Assembly (NCBI GenBank): GCA_964572825.1
Contig: CAZNGS010000109.1
Location: 1 to 8,530 of the forward strand
Direction of reading: 5' to 3'
Source of the DNA: CAYVBE01 sp964572825
Lineage (GTDB): Bacteria; Planctomycetota; Brocadiia; SM23-32
Length of the DNA stretch: 8,530 nt
This document shows positions 1 to 6,597 of the stretch, in pieces. The notes under the pieces are model-generated. The model searched no databases and was not told the DNA's origin. It saw only the letters and a list, made by a program, of their open reading frames with translations. A program made the position numbers and the translations under genes. The first letter of the stretch is position 1, and each line of letters starts with the position of its first letter.

Positions 1-292
1 GCCGGACGTCCGGCGGCTCGTGGAAGTACATGTAGTAGTCCTGCTTCCCGCCCCCTGGCAGGTTGAGCCGGAGCATGGTCAGGGCGCGCGCGCGCTTGCC
101 GCCGTCCCTGTCGATAAGCTCCATCCTGACCCTGGCCTTCATGTCGTCGGCCTGGTAGTAGAAGGCGCGCCGGGACCTCTCGATGATCTCCGTGGCAGTC
201 AAATCTCTTGTTTTCTCGCCCGGCTCTTCTGCGGCTGTCAGGCCGAGGGCGAGAAGCGCGAGAACTGCTGCGAAAAGGGGTGTTCGTCTCAT
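1..292 (-). CDS. LolA-like outer-membrane lipoprotein-sorting protein (partial, N-terminus)
   Basis: The first 97 codons of a gene that runs off the left edge. The protein starts with a signal peptide: MRR, a hydrophobic stretch (LFAAVLALLALGL), then a likely cleavage site near TAA/EEP. The mature part has an amphipathic segment (ATEIIERSRRAFYY) followed by beta-strand-like sequence ending in YYMYFHEPPDVR. This resembles the opening of the outer membrane lipoprotein-sorting protein family (LolA-like fold), whose members sit in the periplasm and probably carry lipids or lipoproteins. Such genes often lie beside RND/MMPL exporters, as here. The ATG overlaps the TGA of the transporter gene (ATGA), with GGAGG 6 nt upstream inside that gene, so the two are probably translationally coupled. 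The family call rests on the N-terminal third only; substrate unknown. Confidence 0.72.
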   Translation of the reverse strand, partial: MRRTPLFAAVLALLALGLTAAEEPGEKTRDLTATEIIERSRRAFYYQADDMKARVRMELIDRDGGKRARALTMLRLNLPGGGKQDYYMYFHEPPDVR

Positions 293-2595
293 GTGGTGCC
301 TCCGGAGAGAATCCGCGGGCCGGCGATGCGCAGTGCCGCCGGCAGGATGAATAGGGTCGCAAGGGTGCTGAAGGCCATCAGCAGGGCGAAGAACGTCCCC
401 ACCGTCACGTACGGCGTGAGGGTTGACGCGATGAGCGGCAGAAACCCCAGTGAGATCACGATGGCGTTGCGGGCGATGGCGCGCCCCGGCTCCCCGAACA
501 TGTAGCGGCCGGCCTCCTCCAGGTCCTTCACCTCGCGATAGCGCCCCCTGAATCGCTGCAGGTAATGGATGGCGAAGTCGATGCCCAGCCCCAGCGAAAG
601 GGACGAGCAGACCGCAATGGGCATGTCGTAATCCTTGCCCACCCACCCGACCAGCCCGTAGGAGAGGACGATGGCGGCCGAGAGCGGCACCATGGACAGG
701 ATGCCGAGCACCAGCGACCGGAACTCCGCCAGCATGAGCAGGAACACCACCGCAAAACTCCCCAGGACCGCCTTGAGCATCCCGAAGACCATCAGGTCCT
801 GCCAGACCTTGTTGATGTAGGTCAGGCCGGACCAGCGGACGGTGATGCCGGCCGGGGGCGGGTTGTCCCTGATGAACTCCGCGAGGTCGCTTTCCACGGC
901 GGCCATCTGCTGGTTGTCGCCGCCCTTCATCTGGACCCAGACGTTCGCCTGTCGCGCCTCACGATCCACGAAATTGTCCAGGTCGTTCGGGTCTCCGGAG
1001 GACTGGAACAGAAAGAGGAACTGCCCGACCGCCTCCTGCGTATCCGGCACCTTGTCGTACGACTCATTGTTGTCATGCAGCACCAGGTTGATGCGTTTGA
1101 CGATATCCGCAACCGAAGATGTGTTGCCCACGAGGGGGTCGCTCTCGAGACGTACTTGCATGCGGTCGATCCAGGAAACGACCTCGGGCCTCTTGATCGC
1201 CTCTGGTTCATTTCCCTCCACCACAACGTAGGCCATGTAAGTGCCGCCGAAAAGGCGGTTCATCACCGTATCGGCCACCCGCATCGGATGCCCCCGCTTG
1301 AACCACTTCACGGGGTTGTCGTTGATCCGGATCTGCCTGATTCCGAGGACGCCGACTACCAGAGCGACGAGCCCGAGGGCGAGGACCGTCCGGGCGCGGG
1401 AGTGCGCGAACCTGCCGATCGGCCGCAAGGCCCGGTCGAGGACGGAGTGCCGTTCGCCCTCGTCCTCCGGCAGGGCTTTCCTGAGCTTTTCGTCGCTCAT
1501 GAGGCTGATGACCGCCGGGACCACGGTCATGGAGAAAAGCCAGGCGGCCATGATCCCGAAGGCGACAAAGAGTCCGAACACACGCACGGGCGGGATGTCG
1601 GCCAGCGCCAGCGCGGCGAACCCGACCGCCGAGGTGAGCGAGGTATAGAGCATCGGGCGGTAGAGCGGCTCCATGCCCTCCCGGAGGGCCCGCCGCTTGT
1701 CCCCCACGATCCGGTAACGGTCGAAGAACTCGCTCAGGATGTGGATATCGTCCAGGATGGCGATCGGCATGAGGAAGACCGGGATCATCGAGCTCATGAT
1801 GTGCACGGTATGTCCCGTGCCGATGAGCAATCCCATCGCCCAGATCACGGCGAACATGGCGTCCATCCCTATCGGCAGAAGGAAGCCTATCCGCCGGAAG
1901 AGCAGGAAGACGATGAGCAGGATCACCATGAAGGCGAGCGGCGCCACCACGGCCATCTGAAGGAACATCTCGTGCCCGAACGTATCTTCCGCCACGGGCA
2001 GCCCCGCGAGGTGGTAGGTCTGGCCTGGCAGGAGCTCGCGCTCCAGGATGCGTTCGATCTCGCGCCCCACCCGGTAGCTCATGTCCTTTCTGGCGAGCGG
2101 CACGTAGAGGGCGACGGCACTGCCGTCCCGCGATGCGATCTTCTCGTGAAGGAAGGGGTTTTCGGCGATGTCCCGCTGAAGCTGATCGAGGGCCTCCGGC
2201 GTCCGGGGAACGTTGCGCATCACCGGGTGGATGTCGAGGAGCCCGCCGGAGGATTTCACGTTGTCCGTGGTGGTGAGGCTCACCACGTCTTCGATGACGA
2301 CCCCGTTGATCTTGAGGATTTCGGACGTGGCCCGCGCCACCCGCTCCAGCGCTTCGGGGCGGAAGATGCCCTCCTCGTCCACAATTCCCACGACGATCAG
2401 GTCGTGGATGCCGAACTCCTTCTTCACCCGGTCATAGAAGACGCGGTCGGACTGCTCGGCCTCCAGCATGTTCTCCGGGTCGGTGTCGATCTTGATCCTG
2501 GGGAACTGCGCGGCGAAAAGGACAGTCGCTGCCAGAACGATGCCGATGACCGTCTTCGGCCGATTGAGGGCGAACAGTGTCATTCTGCTCAGCAT
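289..2595 (-). CDS. RND/MMPL family transporter (HAE3-like), 768 aa
   Basis: Inner-membrane RND-superfamily exporter with the duplicated layout: TM1 near residues 16-31, a periplasmic loop to about 210, a five-helix bundle to about 362, then TM7 near 401-420, a second periplasmic loop to about 604, and five final helices. TM4 carries an acidic pair (ILDDIHILSEF, D282/D283) and the second half carries GLGIDFAIHY (D673), the places where this superfamily has proton-relay acids. Total length fits HAE3/MMPL proteins, which move hydrophobic or lipid-like substrates and usually act without a TolC partner. An ATG at 2625 would add ten residues, but it has no ribosome-binding site; GGAGG 7 nt before the ATG at 2595 favours that start. 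Third gene after the regulator; it overlaps the next gene by 4 nt. Substrate not deducible from sequence. Confidence 0.9.
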   Translation of the reverse strand: MLSRMTLFALNRPKTVIGIVLAATVLFAAQFPRIKIDTDPENMLEAEQSDRVFYDRVKKEFGIHDLIVVGIVDEEGIFRPEALERVARATSEILKINGVVIEDVVSLTTTDNVKSSGGLLDIHPVMRNVPRTPEALDQLQRDIAENPFLHEKIASRDGSAVALYVPLARKDMSYRVGREIERILERELLPGQTYHLAGLPVAEDTFGHEMFLQMAVVAPLAFMVILLIVFLLFRRIGFLLPIGMDAMFAVIWAMGLLIGTGHTVHIMSSMIPVFLMPIAILDDIHILSEFFDRYRIVGDKRRALREGMEPLYRPMLYTSLTSAVGFAALALADIPPVRVFGLFVAFGIMAAWLFSMTVVPAVISLMSDEKLRKALPEDEGERHSVLDRALRPIGRFAHSRARTVLALGLVALVVGVLGIRQIRINDNPVKWFKRGHPMRVADTVMNRLFGGTYMAYVVVEGNEPEAIKRPEVVSWIDRMQVRLESDPLVGNTSSVADIVKRINLVLHDNNESYDKVPDTQEAVGQFLFLFQSSGDPNDLDNFVDREARQANVWVQMKGGDNQQMAAVESDLAEFIRDNPPPAGITVRWSGLTYINKVWQDLMVFGMLKAVLGSFAVVFLLMLAEFRSLVLGILSMVPLSAAIVLSYGLVGWVGKDYDMPIAVCSSLSLGLGIDFAIHYLQRFRGRYREVKDLEEAGRYMFGEPGRAIARNAIVISLGFLPLIASTLTPYVTVGTFFALLMAFSTLATLFILPAALRIAGPRILSGGTT

Positions 2596-2602
2596 GTGCA
2601 TC

Positions 2603-2607
2603 CCTCC
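2603..2607 (-). promoter_or_regulatory. Ribosome-binding site deciding the transporter start
   Basis: GGAGG on the minus strand, 7 nt before the ATG at 2595 and only 1 nt before an in-frame ATG at 2601. The upstream ATG at 2625, abutting the OsmC stop codon, has no such motif, so translation most likely begins at 2595. Confidence 0.7.
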
Positions 2608-2625
2608 GATTTGCCCTTCGCACAT

Positions 2626-3159
2626 TCAGCGATTGCCACGGACCTCGATGCGCGTCGTAAGGGGAATGGGGTTCACCAGGCACCAGACGCCGGGGCAGCG
2701 GTCCCGCGCCAGCCGTTCGATCTCCTCCAGTTTCTCCCGCGAGCCTTCGGCGTCCACGGTCAGCGTCACCTCAACACCTTCAACAATCGGTTCGCTCGAC
2801 AGGCCGAGGGTGCGAGTCAGGTTCATATTGTTCTCAACGGCAACCTTCAGGGAGAGGAGCCTTACCCCTTCAGTGGTGGCGACGGAGGCGAAGGTAGCCG
2901 CATAGCACGCTGCCAGGCCGTAAAGGCAGTACTGTACCGGGTCCGGGGCCAGGCCGCGGCCGCCCATGAAGGGCGCAAAGTCCGATTCCAGGATGCATTC
3001 CCCCTCCTTGAAGGCGAGGGTCGCCTTGAACTGGGGTCTATCCTGGGTGAACTGCCACTCGCCTTCGACCCTCTTTGTCTTCCTGGCGACGCCCGGGTCC
3101 TGCCGTGCCTGCTCGAAAAAAGCGGCCGCCGCCTCCGTGTTGATGTTGTTCAGTCCCAC
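2626..3159 (-). CDS. OsmC family protein, 177 aa
   Basis: OsmC/Ohr-fold protein. The family includes thiol-dependent peroxidases that reduce organic hydroperoxides, and other thiol-reactive proteins, in the cytoplasm. Visible hallmarks are the central helix PVQYCLYGLAACYAATF, with C85 at the usual peroxidatic position, and the second family cysteine C155 in RDRCPGVWC. Additional cysteines are C55, C78 and C160. The N-terminal strands (KTKRVEGEWQFT, FKATLAFKEGE) fit the beta-rich half of the fold. The start is GTG, with GGAG 8 nt upstream. The gene begins 17 nt after the methyltransferase stop, and its own TGA abuts the next gene's leader, so all are cotranscribed. Sequence alone does not separate Ohr, OsmC and YhfA-type subfamilies; physiological substrate unknown. 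Confidence 0.87.
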   Translation of the reverse strand: MGLNNINTEAAAAFFEQARQDPGVARKTKRVEGEWQFTQDRPQFKATLAFKEGECILESDFAPFMGGRGLAPDPVQYCLYGLAACYAATFASVATTEGVRLLSLKVAVENNMNLTRTLGLSSEPIVEGVEVTLTVDAEGSREKLEEIERLARDRCPGVWCLVNPIPLTTRIEVRGNR

Positions 3160-3176
3160 GGTCTTTGCTCCGGTAT

Positions 3177-3938
3177 TCAGTCAGGTTTCTTCTCGGCCCG
3201 GATGACGGCGCAGAGGGCCAGCTTGTGCCCGGTGCGGGCATTGCGGCCCCTCCACAGGACCGAGGCATTGCGGAACCCCATCCCTTCCATGCAAGAAAGG
3301 AAATCCGACTCCCGCAGCGCCCCGCCTATGCACCGGAACCAGTCGTCAATGTTCTTTCTGATCTCCCTGGGCAGAGGCGCCTTGAGCACGATCTCCGCGA
3401 ACACGGTCCGCCCGCCGGCCTTCAGCACCCGGTAGACCTCACGCATGACCGCCTCTCTATCCGGCGAGAGGTTGTAGATGCCGTTTGCCGTCACCAGATC
3501 GACAGCCTGATCGGGCAGGGGGATGGGGTCGGCGGGGACGTTCAGGAACTCGACGTTCGGGATGCCGGCAGATACGAGATTCGCACTGGCCTTCTCGATC
3601 ATCGCCTCCGAGATGTCCAGGCCATAGACTTTCCCGGCCCCACCAACAGCCTTCGCGTAGAAATAAAGGTCGAGCCCCGCCCCGCAGCCCAGGTCCAGCA
3701 CCGTTTCGCCCGGCCTTGGGTCGGCGTACGGCTGAGGATTACCCGCCCCCGTGAACGATTCGGACATTGAGGGCGGCAGAGCGTCCAGCACATCGGCCTG
3801 ATAACCCACGCTTTCGGCAAACCTGCGGCCGACGGGGAAATTGAAGTCTCCTTCCGGATCAAGAGCCACCTGCGTGTACTTCAGGCGCACTGCCTCCACG
3901 ATGTTCGCATCCGGCATACTGCTCAGTTGAGCCGCCAT
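3177..3938 (-). CDS. ArsM-like SAM-dependent methyltransferase lacking two arsenite cysteines, 253 aa
   Basis: Class I Rossmann methyltransferase. Motif I is VLDLGCGAGLDL (residues 80-91), followed by the acidic residue of VYGLDIS and motif VLKAGGRTVFAEIV. Overall layout follows arsenite methyltransferases (ArsM/AS3MT): a short N-terminal segment ending in TGAGNP, then the SAM fold, then a NLSPD segment, then FRCIGGAL. At the three arsenite-binding cysteine positions of ArsM (GCG, NCVINL, ECLGGAL in human AS3MT) this protein has A65 (TGAGNP), G153 (ANGIYNL) and C203. Only the last is kept, so ordinary As(III) methylation is doubtful and another acceptor is possible. The ATG at 3938 has AAGGA 5 nt upstream; a longer frame to 4025 would overlap the upstream gene and lacks support. 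It follows the ArsR-rhodanese gene by 46 nt. Confidence 0.85.
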   Translation of the reverse strand: MAAQLSSMPDANIVEAVRLKYTQVALDPEGDFNFPVGRRFAESVGYQADVLDALPPSMSESFTGAGNPQPYADPRPGETVLDLGCGAGLDLYFYAKAVGGAGKVYGLDISEAMIEKASANLVSAGIPNVEFLNVPADPIPLPDQAVDLVTANGIYNLSPDREAVMREVYRVLKAGGRTVFAEIVLKAPLPREIRKNIDDWFRCIGGALRESDFLSCMEGMGFRNASVLWRGRNARTGHKLALCAVIRAEKKPD

Positions 3939-3943
3939 TGTGG

Positions 3944-3948
3944 TCCTT
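3944..3948 (-). promoter_or_regulatory. Ribosome-binding site for the methyltransferase
   Basis: AAGGA on the minus strand, 5 nt before the ATG at 3938. It supports the 253-residue start over an upstream in-frame ATG at 4025, which would overlap the end of the regulator gene. Confidence 0.55.
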
Positions 3949-3984
3949 TCTTTTTGGTCTGATTGGGTCTCCCTCAGCTCACCT

Positions 3985-4680
3985 TCATGCCGGCCCGGCG
4001 TCACCTTCGTCCTCGCCGACGGCAACGGGGTAGCCCAACGCCCGCCAGTCCGGGAGACCCTCTTGGAGCCGGGCGGCCTTCAAGCCCCGAGAGCGCAGTA
4101 GCTCAACGGCCCTTACCGACAGCACGCAGTACGGCCCCCGGCAGTAGGCCACGATTTCGCGGTCACGCGGCAGCTCTGCAAGCCGCTCTTCAAGCTCCGC
4201 CAGCGGAATGGACACTGCCCCCGGAATATGCCCCGCGCGGTACTCCTCCCTTGGCCGCACGTCCAGCACAATCACCTCCCCGCTGGCCGCGCGTCGGCGG
4301 AGCGTTTCCCTGTCAACGGGCTCCATCCCTTCTCGGCCCTCCAGGAAGTTCCGCGTCACCTGCTCCACCTCGGCGAGCCGGGCCTCGGCCACCGTGCGCA
4401 CCGCCCGCAGGAGGGCGAAAACGCTGTCGTCGGCAAGCCGGTACCACGCATGAACGCCCCTCTTCTCCATCTCGACAAGGCGATCTGAAAGAAGAACGCG
4501 CAGGTGCCGGGAGGTATTGGCCACCGACATCTTCGTCAACCCAGCCAGCACCTCGACGGTGCGCTCCCCCTGGCTCAGGAGGTCGAGCAGCTCGATGCGC
4601 TTGGCGCAATCGATGGCTTTCCCCACGCGGGCGAACTGCTCGTAGATGGCATCCCTGAACGCTCGGTATTCGTTCAGCAT
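3985..4680 (-). CDS. ArsR-family regulator fused to a rhodanese domain, 231 aa
   Basis: Two-domain protein. Residues 1-95 are an ArsR/SmtB winged helix: KRIELLDLLSQGERTVEVLA, the recognition region MSVANTSRHLRVL, then the wing KRGVHAWYRL. Residues 120-223 are a rhodanese domain: VIVLDVRPREEYRAGHIPGA, then the active-site loop CRGPYC with C180 as the likely persulfide-carrying cysteine, then GLPDWRALGYPV. The classic ArsR metal motif (ELCVCDL) is replaced by RTVEVL, so metal sensing through that site is not expected; the DNA-binding half has one cysteine, C25. This suggests a sulfur- or redox-responsive repressor, by analogy with other ArsR-rhodanese fusions. It is the first gene of the operon and probably autoregulates through the palindromes at 4709-4738. 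The ATG at 4680 has only a weak G-rich ribosome-binding site. Confidence 0.9.
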   Translation of the reverse strand: MLNEYRAFRDAIYEQFARVGKAIDCAKRIELLDLLSQGERTVEVLAGLTKMSVANTSRHLRVLLSDRLVEMEKRGVHAWYRLADDSVFALLRAVRTVAEARLAEVEQVTRNFLEGREGMEPVDRETLRRRAASGEVIVLDVRPREEYRAGHIPGAVSIPLAELEERLAELPRDREIVAYCRGPYCVLSVRAVELLRSRGLKAARLQEGLPDWRALGYPVAVGEDEGDAGPA

Positions 4681-4708
4681 GGCTGTGGCACCCCATTAGA
4701 TCACCTGT

Positions 4709-4724
4709 TCAAGCGATTAATTGA
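4709..4724. promoter_or_regulatory. Candidate operator, inverted repeat TCAA-N8-TTGA
   Basis: A 4-8-4 inverted repeat immediately downstream of the -10 box, spanning the expected transcription start of the operon. The arms and AT-rich core resemble sites bound by ArsR/SmtB dimers. The short arms mean chance is possible. Confidence 0.4.
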
Positions 4725-4726
4725 CT

Positions 4727-4755
4727 ATTTTACTAAAACACGTCTCCCTTGTCAA
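4727..4755 (-). promoter_or_regulatory. Sigma70-type promoter of the five-gene operon
   Basis: On the minus strand, a consensus -35 TTGACA (4750-4755) and a -10 TAAAAT (4727-4732, five of six to consensus) are separated by exactly 17 nt. Expected transcription start is near 4720, about 40 nt before the regulator ATG. It lies in the only AT-rich patch of the region. Confidence 0.75.
4728..4738. promoter_or_regulatory. Perfect palindrome over the -10 box
   Basis: TTTTA-C-TAAAA, a perfect 5-1-5 palindrome covering the -10 box and part of the spacer of the operon promoter. A repressor dimer here would block polymerase. AT-rich promoters produce such palindromes by chance, so this is an alternative or second half-site to 4709-4724. 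Confidence 0.35.
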
Positions 4756-5082
4756 TCCCGGCGGCATTTTTTGTCTCGGACGGCACCGCGAGCACTCTCT
4801 TCCCGGGAGTGAAGACCTCGGCACGGACACCTACGAAGGAGCAGCCTTCAGGCGGTCCGGTTCCCTGTCCGTGACGCGCCCGTGCACTCCTGCGTAAGAA
4901 GAAACCCGGTCAGGACTGAAGTAGCCGCTGGTGCGAGCGTACCCCCCCATCGGCGGCGACCCCGCGGTCAGGCCCAAGGGGACAGCGCCGGCTGGGCTTT
5001 GCGGTTGTTCGCTCAGGCCCTCGCCTGACGGCGGAATACAGCACCCGCACTGAAGACCCCGGCCCGCAGAGAGCGCGATGGT
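4756..5082. other. Noncoding stretch between the phosphatase and the operon promoter
   Basis: No convincing gene on either strand; the short open frames here have no ribosome-binding site or recognisable protein. It holds a nested hairpin at 4822-4873 and a small perfect hairpin at 5013-5028 (TCAGGC, 4-nt loop, GCCTGA). Neither is followed by a T-run on the minus strand, so no intrinsic terminator for the phosphatase gene is evident. An 8-nt sequence TGAAGACC occurs at 4810 and again at 5051. Confidence 0.5.
4822..4873. repeat. Nested inverted repeat / possible structured element
   Basis: Outer arms CACGGACA (4822-4829) and TGTCCGTG (4866-4873) are perfectly complementary over 8 bp. Inside lies GAAGG-AGCAG-CCTTC (4835-4849), a 5-bp stem with a 5-nt loop. 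There is no adjacent T-run, so it is not a standard terminator. It could be a structured 3' end, a protein site, or chance. Confidence 0.35.
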
Positions 5083-5148
5083 TTACACCACCGTAGCGAG
5101 CAAAGTCATGTCGTCGGCCTGGGGTGCGCCTTCCCGAAAAGCGCCGAG
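5083..5148 (-). other. Displaced C-terminus of the SpoIIE phosphatase beyond an in-frame TGA
   Basis: Directly after the TGA at 5149-5151, the same frame stays open for 21 codons to a TAA at 5083-5085 and reads LGAFREGAPQADDMTLLATVV. That is the expected last segment of a SpoIIE/PP2C phosphatase: an alpha-helix end, GAPQxDD(I/V/M)T, then a final beta strand. The second D of the DD(I/M)T motif is a metal ligand in this family. The upstream gene therefore carries a nonsense codon, a recoded codon or a sequencing error rather than a natural end. Confidence 0.82.
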
Positions 5149-6549
5149 TCACGATATGACTGCGGCCGGGAACGAATCCACCTCGCCGGCCCCCGTTGCT
5201 TCCCGCAGCGCGGCGAACAGCCTCTCCTTCCCGAAAAGTTCACCGGCCACGTTTCTTGCCTCGGCAAGGCCGTCGGTAACTATCACAAGACGGTCGCCGG
5301 AGTGGGATTCGATTCGGGCGCTTTCCCACTCGCCGGCTTCCTGAAATCCAAGAACCGGGCCGGTGGAGCCGAGCGTTTCAACCCCGCCCGAGCCGCGAAG
5401 CAGATAGGCGGGCTCATGCCCGGCGCTTGCATACTGTAACAGGCCGCTTTTCCGATCGAGCGCAACCACGATCATCGTGGCGAAATCCTCGTCGAGCGTC
5501 ACAGGGGCAAACCCGCGATTGATGCGTTCGATGATGGCGGCCGGGTTGGAAGATTCGGATGCGGCACACGAGAACAGCGTCTTGAGCATGGCCGCCCCCA
5601 TGGCCGCCGGTACGCCGTGCCCGGACACGTCGGCGACGGCAAGGATAAGGGCCTCGTCATCGCCTCGAAGAACGTCGAAGAAGTCTCCCGCCACCTCGGT
5701 TGCCGGGCGGTAGGTCGAGAAGACGCCGAGTTCGGCAAGATCGGCCTCGGAGGGAAGGAGACTGCTTTGAATCCGGCGCGCCTTGTTCATCTCCCGCGTG
5801 CGCTCGCGCTCCACATCCGCCAGGCTGCTGCTCATCCGGTTGAAACGGTCGGCGAGGGCCCGGAGTTCTGACGGCATGGGAGACGTAACCTGCGTTCCGA
5901 GTTCGCCGGCTCCGACCCGGCGCACGGCCTCCGCCAGGGCGGTCATCGGCTTCATCGCCAGCCGGTGAGTGAGGAAAGTAAGCGTGATGGTCAGCACGGC
6001 GCCGAGGCATATCATGCTGAGCAGACGTCGCAGAAGCGCGGCATGCCACCGGGACCTGAGCGTTTCGGTGCTCTCAGCGACCCAGACGGAATTTTCGCCT
6101 TCTCTGGCCGCCGCAATGATCGCCTCGGTTGTATGTTTACTCTCGCCGCCGACCGGTTGGGCGGCTGTTTCCCGGAGTGCGGCACGAAACCGAGCTTCCA
6201 TCTCCGCAGAGGAGCATGACGCGTATGACCGGCCCGCGAGCCGCACGGCGACGTATCGGTGCGCGGCGCCCTGCTCCGACCGGGGTCGGCAGAGCCGGTC
6301 GATATATTCTTGCACCCGGTCGGGGCTCCCCTTCTCTATCTGCACGGCGGAGAGGATAGCGAGGGCCTCGCTGGCAAGCGCTTCCTCCTTGTCCCGAAGC
6401 TGCGCCTTCCAGCCGGTGGCATAGTCCCACAGGAAGAACGCGCCCAATATCAGCACGATGGCCCCGGTCAGCGCAATGAGCAGGCGAACGCGCACCGACC
6501 GAAATCCGCCCCGTCCCTCTTGTCGTCTATCTTCCGCGTTCTCGGCCAT
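5149..6549 (-). CDS. Membrane-bound HAMP-SpoIIE (PP2C) serine phosphatase, interrupted near its C-terminus
   Basis: Layout (466 residues to the TGA): TM1 near 20-41, a periplasmic sensor region to about 165, TM2 near 176-197, a HAMP linker to about 240, a coiled segment (ADVERERTREMNKARRIQ), then a SpoIIE-type PP2C domain. PP2C motifs visible are VAGDFFDV (metal Asp), DVSGHGVPAAM, DEDFATM, SAGHEPAYLL and VTDGLAEARN. The family acts on phosphorylated anti-anti-sigma or other regulatory proteins in the cytoplasm; the sensor half would respond to an envelope signal. The protein stops at FPAAVIS, before the DDMT motif that follows in the same frame, so the product would lack a metal ligand and last strand unless read through. 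The ATG at 6549 has GGGAGG 8 nt upstream; an ATG at 6582 has none. It starts 48 nt after the TolC-like gene, so probably cotranscribed. Confidence 0.85.
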   Translation of the reverse strand: MAENAEDRRQEGRGGFRSVRVRLLIALTGAIVLILGAFFLWDYATGWKAQLRDKEEALASEALAILSAVQIEKGSPDRVQEYIDRLCRPRSEQGAAHRYVAVRLAGRSYASCSSAEMEARFRAALRETAAQPVGGESKHTTEAIIAAAREGENSVWVAESTETLRSRWHAALLRRLLSMICLGAVLTITLTFLTHRLAMKPMTALAEAVRRVGAGELGTQVTSPMPSELRALADRFNRMSSSLADVERERTREMNKARRIQSSLLPSEADLAELGVFSTYRPATEVAGDFFDVLRGDDEALILAVADVSGHGVPAAMGAAMLKTLFSCAASESSNPAAIIERINRGFAPVTLDEDFATMIVVALDRKSGLLQYASAGHEPAYLLRGSGGVETLGSTGPVLGFQEAGEWESARIESHSGDRLVIVTDGLAEARNVAGELFGKERLFAALREATGAGEVDSFPAAVIS

Positions 6550-6557
6550 CTTTCTTG

Positions 6558-6563
6558 CCTCCC
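6558..6563 (-). promoter_or_regulatory. Ribosome-binding site deciding the phosphatase start
   Basis: GGGAGG on the minus strand, 8 nt before the ATG at 6549. The in-frame ATG at 6582 lacks a comparable motif, so the eleven extra residues are probably not translated. Confidence 0.65.
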
Positions 6564-6597
6564 GTTTCAGCCCTTTGGGCATCTGTCTGGCAGGAGC

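Noticed and set aside
565..3435. A 956-codon open frame on the plus strand.
   Set aside because: It runs antisense to the transporter, the OsmC gene and the start of the methyltransferase region. Its sequence is rich in His, Arg, Asp and Pro without domains, which is typical of the opposite strand of GC-rich genes.
3963..4658. A 231-codon plus-strand open frame opposite the ArsR-rhodanese gene.
   Set aside because: Low-complexity Pro/Arg/Ser-rich translation, no ribosome-binding site, and fully covered by the well-supported minus-strand gene.
5149..5151. TGA read as a sense codon because of an alternative genetic code.
   Set aside because: The transporter, OsmC, methyltransferase and regulator genes all end at TGA at natural family lengths, so TGA is a stop codon here.
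4910..5152. An 80-codon minus-strand open frame downstream of the phosphatase TGA.
   Set aside because: Arg/Gly-rich with no recognisable motif, and it overlaps the in-frame phosphatase tail (5083-5148), which explains that DNA better.
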